Shown here piece after piece: positions 8,526 through 15,568 of a DNA stretch of 25,757 nt; within the stretch, counting starts at the first letter, position 1; each line of letters starts with the position of its first letter. A program made the position numbers and the translations under genes. This stretch comes from Kocuria sp. p3-SID1428 (GTDB lineage Bacteria; Actinomycetota; Actinomycetes; Actinomycetales; Micrococcaceae): the NCBI RefSeq assembly GCF_025149945.1, contig NZ_JALXVH010000038.1, positions 1-25,757 of the forward strand, written 5' to 3'. The notes beneath the pieces are model-generated. The model saw only the letters and a program-made list of their open reading frames with translations, did no database searches and had not been told where the DNA came from.

Positions 8526-9983
8526 GTGAACGCGAATCCTGAGAACCCCGTGCCCTCCGTCGTCCCCGCCGCCTCGGGAGCCCCGGCCGCGTCGCATCAT
8601 GGTCAGGACGGCAGCTCCGGTCCCGCGCTGCGCACGATCGACCTTCGTGGGCAGGAGCTGGACTGGGCGCAGCTGCGCGCCGTCGTGCCTCGGCAGACCG
8701 ATGGCACCCGTCAGGACGCCGATGACACCGTCCGGGCAATCATCGCGGACGTGCGCGTGCGCGGTGCCCAGGCGCTGCGGGAGTACGCAGCGCGCTTCGA
8801 CAAGGTCGAGCAGGATCGCCTCCGGGTGGCTCCCGAGCAGATCCAGCAGGCCGTGCGGGAGCTGGACCCGGCGGTGCGCGCGGGGCTTGAGTCGGCCATC
8901 GAGCGCTGCCGCGCCTTCGCTGCGGCCCAGCGGCCGGCCGATGCCGAGATCGAGGTGGCTCCCGGAGCCCGGCTGGTCCACCGGTGGACCCCGGTGCAGC
9001 GCGTGGGCCTCTACGTCCCCGGCGGGCTGGCCGTCTACCCGTCGTCGGTCGTGATGAACGTGGTGCCCGCCCAGGCCGCTGGCGTCGAGTCGGTCGTGCT
9101 GTGCACCCCGCCGCAGGCCGAGTTCGACGGCCTGCCGCACCCCACGATCCTGGCCGCTGCCGGGCTGCTCGGCGTGGACGAGGTCTGGGCGATCGGCGGG
9201 GCCCAGGCCCTGGCCGCCATGGCCCACGGCGTCATCGACGAGGGCGAGGACCGCCGCGACGTCCTGGAGCCCGTGCACACCATCACCGGGCCGGGCAACC
9301 TGTTCGTGGCGACCGCCAAGCGCCAGCTGCGCTCGGTCGTGGGCGTCGACGCCGAGGCCGGCACCACCGAGATCGCCGTGATCGCCGACGAGACCGCGCA
9401 GCCGCGCTACGTGGCCGCCGATCTGATCTCCCAGGCCGAGCACGACCCGCTGGCCGGGTCGGTGCTGATCACCCATAGCCCGCAGATCGCCCAGCAGGTG
9501 GCCGAGGCCATCGTGGAGCTGGCCGGCTCGGCGCGCCATGCAGAGCGCATCCGCACCGCGCTGGAGGGCGAGCAGTCCGGTGTGGTGCTCACCGACAGCC
9601 TCGAGGAATCGATCGCTGTGGCTGATGCCTACGCCGCCGAGCACCTCGAGATCCACACCGCCGAGCCGCGCGCAGTGGCAGCCCGGGTGCGCAATGCCGG
9701 GGCGATCTTCGTGGGTCCATACAGCCCGGTGCCGCTGGGGGACTACGCGGCCGGCTCCAACCACGTGCTGCCCACAGGGGGCTCGGCCGTGCACGCCCAG
9801 GGACTGTGCACCACGAGCTTCATGAAGGCCGTGCAGATCATCGAGTACGACCGGGACGCACTGCTGCACCTGGAGCCGGCGATCTCGGCGCTGGCCGAGG
9901 CGGAGGACCTGCCCAACCACGGCGTGGCCGTCACCGTGCGCGCGCAGGATTGCGCCGAGCCCGCCGCCGACACGGAGGGCTGA
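8526..9983 (+). CDS. hisD: Histidinol dehydrogenase
   Basis: 485 residues. It is the zinc enzyme that oxidises L-histidinol to L-histidine in two NAD+-dependent steps, the last of the histidine pathway. The zinc ligands fit the E. coli spacing: Q303 and H306 in SQAEHD, D406 in [13 protein letters not shown], and H465 in PNHGVAV. The catalytic pair is E372-H373 in [21 protein letters not shown] and [16 protein letters not shown] line the nucleotide and substrate sites. The first ~35 residues (Pro/Ala/Ser/Gly-rich) precede the normal beginning (ALRTIDLRG) and are unconserved; no later in-frame start suits better. No other his gene is in the window. The next gene starts 2 nt after its stop. Confidence 0.95.
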   Translation: MNANPENPVPSVVPAASGAPAASHHGQDGSSGPALRTIDLRGQELDWAQLRAVVPRQTDGTRQDADDTVRAIIADVRVRGAQALREYAARFDKVEQDRLRVAPEQIQQAVRELDPAVRAGLESAIERCRAFAAAQRPADAEIEVAPGARLVHRWTPVQRVGLYVPGGLAVYPSSVVMNVVPAQAAGVESVVLCTPPQAEFDGLPHPTILAAAGLLGVDEVWAIGGAQALAAMAHGVIDEGEDRRDVLEPVHTITGPGNLFVATAKRQLRSVVGVDAEAGTTEIAVIADETAQPRYVAADLISQAEHDPLAGSVLITHSPQIAQQVAEAIVELAGSARHAERIRTALEGEQSGVVLTDSLEESIAVADAYAAEHLEIHTAEPRAVAARVRNAGAIFVGPYSPVPLGDYAAGSNHVLPTGGSAVHAQGLCTTSFMKAVQIIEYDRDALLHLEPAISALAEAEDLPNHGVAVTVRAQDCAEPAADTEG

Positions 9984-9985
9984 GC

Positions 9986-10594
9986 GTGCACTGCCCGTTC
10001 TGCCGCCATCCCGACTCCAAGGTCGTGGACTCGCGCACCACCGACGACGGCGCCGCGATCCGGCGCCGCCGCCAGTGCGCCGCGTGCAAGCGGAGATTCT
10101 CCACCATGGAGACCACCACCATCTCGGTGATCAAGCGCTCAGGCGTCACCGAGCCGTTCGAGCGCCAGAAGATCGTCTCCGGCGTGCGCAAGGCATGCCA
10201 GGGCCGGCCGGTGAACGAGGACGACCTGGCCAAGCTGGCTCAAGAGGTCGAGGAGTCGGTGCGGGCGGCCGGGATCGCCGAGATCGAGGCCGACGAGGTC
10301 GGGCTGGCCATCCTCAAGCCGCTGCGCCGCCTGGACGTGGTGGCCTATCTGCGCTTCGCCTCCGTGTACCAGGCCTTCAGCGACCTGGACGACTTCGAGA
10401 ACGCGATCGAGGTGCTGCGCTCAGAGCGCGCCGCCCAGGCAATCGGCCAGCAGTACCTCGTGGATGACGGGGTGGCCGCCCCGCGGCGCTCCAAGCGGCG
10501 CACCTCCGCCGAGCGGCGCACCTCCGCGCAGCGACGACAGGCCGCCGAGTCGGCCGAGACAGAGGACAGTCCCGAGCAGGCGAGGCTGCTGTGA
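9986..10594 (+). CDS. nrdR: Transcriptional repressor NrdR of ribonucleotide reductase genes
   Basis: 202 residues. NrdR senses ATP/dATP and represses nrd operons. The N-terminal zinc ribbon has C3/C6 and C31/C34 (MHCPFC...QCAAC), followed by an ATP-cone (about 46-136: [20 protein letters not shown]). The tail beyond residue 150 is unusual, about 45 extra residues rich in Arg/Ser/Glu. It includes two copies of an 18-bp direct repeat (10494-10509 and 10512-10527) encoding [14 protein letters not shown]. The GTG start follows GGAGGG by about 6 nt and lies 2 nt after the hisD stop, so the genes are co-transcribed. No nrd structural genes or NrdR boxes are seen here. Confidence 0.93.
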   Translation: MHCPFCRHPDSKVVDSRTTDDGAAIRRRRQCAACKRRFSTMETTTISVIKRSGVTEPFERQKIVSGVRKACQGRPVNEDDLAKLAQEVEESVRAAGIAEIEADEVGLAILKPLRRLDVVAYLRFASVYQAFSDLDDFENAIEVLRSERAAQAIGQQYLVDDGVAAPRRSKRRTSAERRTSAQRRQAAESAETEDSPEQARLL

Positions 10595-10656
10595 CCGGAG
10601 CCTCCCGGCTGTGACCTGGGGCTTCGGGACGGATTCCGCCCCTGGCGATCGGCGCC

Positions 10657-10686
10657 TTGCCGGGGGTCGGAAACGGCCTATATAGT
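10657..10686 (+). promoter_or_regulatory. Near-consensus sigma-A-type promoter downstream of nrdR
   Basis: TTGCCG (10657-10662), an 18-nt spacer and TATAGT (10681-10686). TATATA at 10679 with a 16-nt spacer is the alternative. TATATAGT is a conspicuous AT-rich island in this GC-rich window. RNA would start near 10693, two bases before a perfect 13-bp hairpin. No open frame follows on this strand. Confidence 0.45.
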
Positions 10687-10694
10687 GAACGCAC

Positions 10695-10744
10695 AAGGCC
10701 CGTCAGGGGTTGCGGAGGGGAAGCCGCGAAGCCTGACGGGCCTT
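10695..10744. terminator. Perfect hairpin between convergent nrdR and ppgK (bidirectional terminator, or body of a small RNA)
   Basis: Arms AAGGCCCGTCAGG (10695-10707) and its exact complement (10732-10744) enclose a second stem GCGG/CCGC and an 8-nt loop. The loop is AGGGGAAG on the plus strand and CTTCCCCT on the minus strand. T-tails are short in both directions. The position between convergent genes suits a shared terminator. The adjacent promoter at 10657-10686 instead suggests a hairpin RNA of about 50-60 nt. Confidence 0.55.
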
Positions 10745-10797
10745 TGCACTGCCCGGGGCCGATCGGAAGATTCCGCAGGCTGCCGGGCGAGACGGAC

Positions 10798-11706
10798 TCA
10801 GGCTTCCGCGTGGCGGCGCTGATCCTCCTCGGCCCACAGGGCCGCGCCCACGATGCCGGCATTGTTGCGCAGCTGAGCCACCTCCACCGGCGTCTCGAGC
10901 TCGAGCAGCGGCAGGAACTTGTCCGACTTCTTGGACACGCCCCCGCCGACCACGAACAGGTCCGGGGAGAACAGCATCTGCACGTGCTCGAAGTAGGGCT
11001 GCAGGCGGTGGGTGGCCCACTTCTTGTAGGACAGCTCCTGACGCTCGCGCGCCACGGCAGAGGCACGGGTCTCGGCGTCGTGGCCGTCGAGCTCCAGGTG
11101 GCCGAGCTCGGCGTTGGGCACCAGGCGACCGTCCATGATCAGGGCCGCGCCGATGCCCGTGCCCAGCGTCAGCATGATGACAAGGCCCTCGACGCCCTTG
11201 CCGGCTCCGTAGCGGGCCTCGGCCAGGCCGGCGCCGTCGGCGTCGTTGAGGGCGGCGATCGGACGCCCCAGGGACTCGGCGAAGATCTCCGCGATGTTCG
11301 CCCCCACCCAGGACTCGTCGATGTTGGCGGCCAGCTTGGTCACGCCGTTCTTGACGATCGACGGCACGATCACCCCGATGGGGGAGCCGGGCTCCGGGGC
11401 GCCCTCGCGGTCCTGCAGCACGGCCACGATCTCACCGATGACCTTGCCCACGGCCTCCGGCGTGGCCGGCTGCGGGGTGGGGATGCGGTAGCGCTCACCG
11501 ATCAGGTCCCCGGCCTCCAGATCGACGATGCCGCCCTTGATGCCGGTGCCGCCGACGTCGATGCCGATGAATCGCCGCAGGCTCGAGGCCGAGCCGGCGG
11601 ACGGCGCAGGGGGAGTGGTGTCATCGTCGCGGACCGGCGAGTCCGTGGTGACGTCCTCGGCGGTGATCTTCTCCGCGGGCTTCGTGGAGTTCTTCTTGGC
11701 TGCCAT
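10798..11706 (-). CDS. ppgK: Polyphosphate glucokinase (ROK family)
   Basis: 302 residues. It phosphorylates glucose to glucose-6-phosphate using inorganic polyphosphate and usually also ATP; it is cytosolic and characteristic of actinobacteria. The phosphate-binding motif IDVGGTGIKGGIV is at 49-61. The catalytic aspartate is D155 in ALNDADGAG, and MLTLGTGIGAALI and NAELGHLELDG complete the active site. The first ~44 residues (Lys/Glu then Asp/Thr/Pro-rich) precede the fold and are probably disordered. The ATG has AAGGGAG 5 nt upstream. It begins 29 nt after the stop of map on the same strand, with no terminator between, so the two are likely co-transcribed. Confidence 0.93.
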   Translation of the reverse strand: MAAKKNSTKPAEKITAEDVTTDSPVRDDDTTPPAPSAGSASSLRRFIGIDVGGTGIKGGIVDLEAGDLIGERYRIPTPQPATPEAVGKVIGEIVAVLQDREGAPEPGSPIGVIVPSIVKNGVTKLAANIDESWVGANIAEIFAESLGRPIAALNDADGAGLAEARYGAGKGVEGLVIMLTLGTGIGAALIMDGRLVPNAELGHLELDGHDAETRASAVARERQELSYKKWATHRLQPYFEHVQMLFSPDLFVVGGGVSKKSDKFLPLLELETPVEVAQLRNNAGIVGAALWAEEDQRRHAEA

Positions 11707-11735
11707 GTCGGCTCCCTTCGATCGGCGGTGCAGGC

Positions 11736-12644
11736 TCAGGCGGCCGTGGGCAGCGTGAGGACATCCACGCCGTCGTCGGTGACCACCATGGTGTGCTCGA
11801 ACTGGGCGGTGCGGCGCCGGTCGGCGGTCGTGATCGTCCAGTCGTCGTCCCACTGCTCCCACTGGATGGATCCGAGGGTGAGCATGGGCTCGATGGTGAA
11901 GATCATGCCCGCAACGATCTCTGTGGCATAGGAGGGCGCGGCATCGTAATGCGGGATGATCAGCCCGGTGTGGAACTCGTGGCCCACTCCGTGACCCGTG
12001 AAGTCGCGGACCACACCGTATCCGAAGCGCTGGGCGTACTTCTCGATCACCCGTCCGATGACGTTGATCTCACGGCCCGGGCGCACCGCCTTCATGGCGC
12101 GGTTCAGCGACTCCTGCGTGCGCTCCACGAGCAGGCGGGACTGCTCGTCGACCTCGCCCACCAGGAACATGGCGTTGGTGTCGCCGTGCATCCCGTCCTT
12201 GTATGCGGTGACGTCGAGGTTGATGATGTCGCCGTCCTCGAGGACGGTCGAATCAGGGATGCCGTGGCAGATGACCTCGTTGAGCGAGGTGCAGATCGAC
12301 TTGGGGAAGCCGCGATAGCCCAGGCACGACGGGTACGCCCCGTGATCGCACATGTACTCGTGGGCGATCCGGTCCAGCTCATCGGTGGTCGTGCCCGGCA
12401 CGCAGGCCTTCCCGGCCTCCTGCAGGGCGTCGGCGGCGATGGTGCCGGCCGCCCGCACGAGCTCGATCTCCTCCGGGGTGTAGACGTTCGAGCACCTGCC
12501 CTCGTCCGGCTCCTGCTTCCCCACGTACTCGGGCCGGACGATGCGCCCGGGCACCTGGCGCGACTTCCCGATGGCTCCGGGGCGCAGGCGCCCGATCGGG
12601 GCCGCACCGGGCTCGGCGGGGAGGTTGTGGGACGGGGTGGACAC
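11736..12644 (-). CDS. map: Type I methionine aminopeptidase (MapB/MetAP1c class)
   Basis: 302 residues. It removes the initiator methionine from nascent proteins. The metal-ligand and catalytic residues are all present: H127 (VICHGIP), D144 (IINLDVTAY), D155 (MHGDTNAM), H218 and H225 ([10 protein letters not shown]), E252 (FTIEPML) and E283 (QFEHTMVV). An N-terminal extension of about 48 residues ends in a proline-containing segment ([16 protein letters not shown]) before the core. This matches M. tuberculosis MapB, where such a segment resembles an SH3-binding linker and is thought to help ribosome contact. The GTG start has GGAG 11 nt upstream. It lies upstream of ppgK. Confidence 0.93.
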   Translation of the reverse strand: MSTPSHNLPAEPGAAPIGRLRPGAIGKSRQVPGRIVRPEYVGKQEPDEGRCSNVYTPEEIELVRAAGTIAADALQEAGKACVPGTTTDELDRIAHEYMCDHGAYPSCLGYRGFPKSICTSLNEVICHGIPDSTVLEDGDIINLDVTAYKDGMHGDTNAMFLVGEVDEQSRLLVERTQESLNRAMKAVRPGREINVIGRVIEKYAQRFGYGVVRDFTGHGVGHEFHTGLIIPHYDAAPSYATEIVAGMIFTIEPMLTLGSIQWEQWDDDWTITTADRRRTAQFEHTMVVTDDGVDVLTLPTAA

Positions 12645-12707
12645 GGTGATCGGCGCTCCATTCTGGGCAGGGGTCCTCGACGTCGCTGCGTCGGGTCGTC
12701 TGCCCCC

Positions 12708-12713
12708 AGCCTA
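12708..12713 (-). promoter_or_regulatory. -10 element for map-ppgK
   Basis: On the minus strand TAGGCT (12713 to 12708) would start RNA near 12701, giving a leader of about 57 nt before map. The same hexamer is used ahead of glnA2 and the RDD gene. The rest of the 12645-12859 gap shows only a short 6-bp hairpin (12786-12800). Confidence 0.4.
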
Positions 12714-12859
12714 GTTCTCGCCGCCGACGTCGCAGCAGTGCTTTCTGCGCGGCGGCGCCGGTGGGGGATACTGGGCGGCGGAAGCGCTCGCGCAGCGAGC
12801 CGGACGCACGGCCCCGAGGGCCTGCGCCGCACGACGGCACCGGGAGGGCAGGTCGGATC

Positions 12860-13033
12860 ATGGAGTACTGGTACAACCTCAGCAGCGGTCAGATCGAGCA
12901 GGGCCAGCAGTCGGACTACAGCCAGCTGCTGGGCCCCTACGCCACCGAGGACGAGGCGCGCAGGGCGCTGGAGACCGCGGCGGCCAAGTCGAAGGCCTGG
13001 GACGAGAAGGAGCGCGAGTTCCGCGACGACTGA
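12860..13033 (+). CDS. Small SPOR-like protein of unknown function
   Basis: 57 residues, beginning MEYWYNLSSGQIEQGQQ and containing LLGPYATEDEARRALE, with a charged end (KAWDEKEREFRDD). The stretch GPYATEDEARRAL resembles the G-x-F/Y-x-x-x-x-E-A motif of SPOR domains, but the protein is shorter than a full SPOR domain (~70) and has no signal peptide or membrane segment. Similar small proteins occur in related actinobacteria, by recollection. It is probably soluble and cytosolic; no function can be assigned. GGGAGG lies about 12 nt before the ATG, a loose spacing. It is divergent from map and is closed by a strong hairpin, which supports it as a discrete transcript. Confidence 0.7.
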   Translation: MEYWYNLSSGQIEQGQQSDYSQLLGPYATEDEARRALETAAAKSKAWDEKEREFRDD

Positions 13034-13044
13034 GCCTCGCGCTT

Positions 13045-13105
13045 GCGCTGAGCCTCGACGGGGGCCCCGACGGCAGCCCAGCCGTCGGGGTCCTCGTCTC
13101 AGCGC
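13045..13105. terminator. Nested hairpin between the 57-codon gene and panB
   Basis: A perfect 10-bp core, CCCCGACGGC (13065-13074) with GCCGTCGGGG (13081-13090), is enclosed by outer arms GCGCTGAG (13045-13052) and CTCAGCGC (13098-13105). It lies between convergent genes and could end both transcripts. Confidence 0.6.
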
Positions 13106-13156
13106 CGTGGCGGGCCGCGCCCTCGAGCAGGAGTGCGAGGGTGCTGGCCGGCGGGC

Positions 13157-14068
13157 TCAGAAGGTGTGCTCGGGCCCCGGGAAGGCGCCGCCGCGGACGT
13201 CGTCGGCGTAGCGGCTCACGGCCGCGGTGATCGTGGAGCGCAGATCGGCGTACTGAGCCACGAACCGAGGAACGCGTCCGCCATTGAGCCCGAGCAGGTC
13301 CTGCCATACGAGCACTTGCCCGGTGGTCGCAGCACCTGCGCCGATGCCGACGGTCGGCACGTCCAGGGCGGCGTCGACCTCCTGCGCGGTCTGCGCCGGG
13401 ACCATCTCGAGCAGCACGGAGAATGCACCGGCCTCCTGCAGCGCCAGGGCGTCGTCGAGGACGCGTCGGGCCGTCTCGCCGCGGCCCTGGACCCGGTAGC
13501 CGCCCAGGGCATGCTCGGACTGCGGGGTGAAGCCCACATGGCCCATCACCGGGATCCCGGCGCGCACCACGGCGCGCACGTGCTCGGCCAGGGCGACGTC
13601 CGCCTCGATCTTCACCGCATGGACCCCGCCCTCCTTGAGCAGCCGCACCGCCGAGCGCACGGCCTGCTGCGGAGACTCCTCGTAGGAGCCGAAGGGCAGA
13701 TCGGCGATCACCAGGGCGCGATGGGTCGCGCGGGAGACCGCGGCCGAGAGCATGATCATCTGCTCGAGCGTCACAGGCAGCGTCGAGGACTGCCCGAAGA
13801 CCGTGCTGCCGGCGGAGTCGCCGACCAGGAGGGTGTCGATCCCGGCGGAGTCGAAGACCCCGGCGATCATGGCGTCGTAGGCCGTGAGCATGGTGAAGCG
13901 CTCGCCGGAGTCCTTGGCCTCCTGCAGATGCCGTGTGCGCACCCGGGCCATGGCCTGCAGCCCCTGTGCGGAGGGCTGAGCGGCGGCCGCGGGCACCGCG
14001 GCGCTCGAGGGGTAGGGCGCCGAGTCCGGGCGAGCGGAGGCATGATCCGAGGAGGCTGCATCAGTCAT
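13157..14068 (-). CDS. panB: 3-methyl-2-oxobutanoate hydroxymethyltransferase (ketopantoate hydroxymethyltransferase)
   Basis: 303 residues. It transfers a hydroxymethyl group from 5,10-methylene-THF to 2-oxoisovalerate, the first committed step to pantothenate and coenzyme A. Active-site signatures: D84 (LLVGDSAG), D123 (VIADLPFGSYEES), KIEAD (E155), MGHVGFTPQS and E221 (LLEMVPAQ), then VGIGAGAATTGQVLVWQD. The N-terminal ~50 residues are an Ala/Ser/Pro-rich extension compared with E. coli PanB. I start at ATG 14068 because a -10 box TACCCT ends 6 nt before it; more upstream codons have neither homology nor a ribosome site. panC and panD are not in the window. It is divergent from glnA2. Confidence 0.94.
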   Translation of the reverse strand: MTDAASSDHASARPDSAPYPSSAAVPAAAAQPSAQGLQAMARVRTRHLQEAKDSGERFTMLTAYDAMIAGVFDSAGIDTLLVGDSAGSTVFGQSSTLPVTLEQMIMLSAAVSRATHRALVIADLPFGSYEESPQQAVRSAVRLLKEGGVHAVKIEADVALAEHVRAVVRAGIPVMGHVGFTPQSEHALGGYRVQGRGETARRVLDDALALQEAGAFSVLLEMVPAQTAQEVDAALDVPTVGIGAGAATTGQVLVWQDLLGLNGGRVPRFVAQYADLRSTITAAVSRYADDVRGGAFPGPEHTF

Positions 14069-14074
14069 GATGCC

Positions 14075-14080
14075 AGGGTA
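14075..14080 (-). promoter_or_regulatory. -10 element of panB, leaderless
   Basis: On the minus strand TACCCT (14080 to 14075) ends 6 nt before the panB ATG. It lies in GCGTACCCTG, a ten-base string identical to the one at the lipB promoter. Confidence 0.5.
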
Positions 14081-14123
14081 CGCGTCGGACGCGGCGCGCC
14101 GGGTCGTCGTCCGAGCCTGCCGA

Positions 14124-14129
14124 TAGGCT
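14124..14129 (+). promoter_or_regulatory. -10 element for glnA2-glnE
   Basis: TAGGCT within TGCCGATAGGCT. RNA would begin near 14136, giving a leader of about 73 nt that carries AAGGAG before glnA2. No GAAAC-type GlnR half-sites are seen here, in contrast to the glnA1 promoter. Confidence 0.45.
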
Positions 14130-14208
14130 GGGACTCGGCACCGCACCGGGTCGTCATCGGCGACGACCCCTCGCCCTGGGGCGAGCACTCGAGCCATAAG
14201 GAGACCCC

Positions 14209-15552
14209 ATGGACCGTCAGCAGGAGTTCGTGCTGCGCACCATCGAGGACCGCGACGTCCGCTTCGTGCGCATGTGGTTCACGGACGTGACGGGCACGCT
14301 GAAGTCGGTGGCGCTGGCCCCGGCGGAGGTCGAATCGGCCTTCGAGGAGGGGCTGGGCTTCGACGGCTCCTCGATCGAGGGCTTCTCGCGGGTCACCGAG
14401 TCGGACATGCTCCTGCAGCCGGATCCCTCGACCTTCCAGATCTTGCCGTGGCGCGGTGAGGACCAGCCCACTGCCCGCATGTTCTGCGACATCCTCACCC
14501 CGGACGGCGAGCCGTCCATGGCGGATCCCCGCGGCGTGCTCAAGCGCGTGCTGGCCAAGGCCACCGAGCAGGGCGTCACCTGCTACACCTCCCCGGAGAT
14601 CGAGTTCTACCTGCTGGAGTCCTCGCGCCTGGACCCGGACACGGGGGAGCCCACCCCGGTGGACAGCGAGGGCTACTTCGATCACACCCCCGGCGGCGTG
14701 GTGCAGAACTTCCGCCGCGACGTGGTGCTCATGCTCGAGGAGGTCGGGATCTCGGTCGAGTTCTCCCACCATGAGGCCGGCCCGGGCCAGAACGAGATCG
14801 ACCTGCGCTACGCGGATCCCCTGCAGACCGCGGACAACATCATGACCTTCCGCACGATCGTCAAGGAATCGGCGCTCAAGCACGACTCGTACGCGACCTT
14901 CATGCCCAAGCCCTTCGGCAGCCACCCCGGCTCGGGTATGCACACCCACTTCTCCCTGTTCGAAGGCGACACCAACGCGTTCTTCGAGGCGGGCGCGGAG
15001 TTCCAGCTCTCGCGAGTGGCCGGGCACTTCATCGCCGGCGTCCTGCGCTACGCCCCGGAGATGGCGATCCTCACCAACCAGTTCGTGAACTCGTACAAGC
15101 GCCTGTGGGGAGGCGACGAGGCCCCCTCCTACGTCTCCTGGGGCCACAACAACCGCTCGGCGCTGGTGCGCGTGCCGCTGTACAAGCCGGACAAGGTCCA
15201 GGCCGCGCGCATCGAGTACCGCGGTCTGGACTCGGCAGCCAATCCCTACCTGGCCTACGCCGGCGTGCTCGCAGCTGGGCTGAAGGGGATCGAGGAGGAG
15301 ATGGAGCTGCCGGAGGTCGAGTCGGACGACCTGGGCGCCATGTCCAGCGCGGAGCGGCGCGTGGCCGGGCACGAGCCCATGCCCGGCTCCCTGCACGACG
15401 CCATCCGGATGGCCGAGGACTCCGAATTCATGGCCGAGCTGCTCGGCGAGCAGGTCTTCGGCCACATCATGCGCAACAAGCGCGCCGAGTGGGACTCCTA
15501 CCGCACCGTGGTGACCCGCTACGAGCTCGAGACCAACCTCGGCCTGCTCTGA
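14209..15552 (+). CDS. glnA2: Type I glutamine synthetase, GlnA2 (GSI-alpha-like, non-adenylylated)
   Basis: 447 residues. It has the glutamine synthetase fold: beta-grasp domain (about 12-100, with GFDGSSIEGF) and catalytic domain with SPEIEFYLL (Mg/ammonium site), HHEAGPGQNEIDLRYA, FMPKPFGSHPGSGMHTH (ATP loop), and ALVRVPLY with ARIEYRGLDSAANPYLA. The region equivalent to the adenylylation loop of GlnA1 ([10 protein letters not shown]) reads EMELPEVESDDLG and has no tyrosine, so GlnE should not modify it. Length and features fit M. tuberculosis GlnA2. Whether it makes glutamine in vivo or a related gamma-glutamyl amide is not decidable here. AAGGAG lies 5 nt before the ATG. It is transcribed with glnE, which starts 16 nt after its stop. 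Confidence 0.93.
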   Translation: MDRQQEFVLRTIEDRDVRFVRMWFTDVTGTLKSVALAPAEVESAFEEGLGFDGSSIEGFSRVTESDMLLQPDPSTFQILPWRGEDQPTARMFCDILTPDGEPSMADPRGVLKRVLAKATEQGVTCYTSPEIEFYLLESSRLDPDTGEPTPVDSEGYFDHTPGGVVQNFRRDVVLMLEEVGISVEFSHHEAGPGQNEIDLRYADPLQTADNIMTFRTIVKESALKHDSYATFMPKPFGSHPGSGMHTHFSLFEGDTNAFFEAGAEFQLSRVAGHFIAGVLRYAPEMAILTNQFVNSYKRLWGGDEAPSYVSWGHNNRSALVRVPLYKPDKVQAARIEYRGLDSAANPYLAYAGVLAAGLKGIEEEMELPEVESDDLGAMSSAERRVAGHEPMPGSLHDAIRMAEDSEFMAELLGEQVFGHIMRNKRAEWDSYRTVVTRYELETNLGLL

Positions 15553-15568
15553 GAGGAAGTCCCGGCAC

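Noticed and set aside
6366..9920. A 1184-codon open frame on the minus strand opposite dnaE and hisD
   Set aside because: It lies antisense to two unmistakable genes. Its translation is low-complexity His/Gly/Leu/Asp-rich, the usual shadow of GC-rich coding sequence, with no domain signature.
10679..10686. Reading TATATA as a minus-strand promoter
   Set aside because: The palindromic centre allows it, but no -35 lies at 16-18 nt on that strand, whereas TTGCCG fits on the plus strand.
10695..10744. tRNA, SRP RNA or riboswitch identity for the hairpin
   Set aside because: There is no cloverleaf, no GGAAGCAGC-type SRP tetraloop motif, and no downstream same-strand gene for a riboswitch to control.
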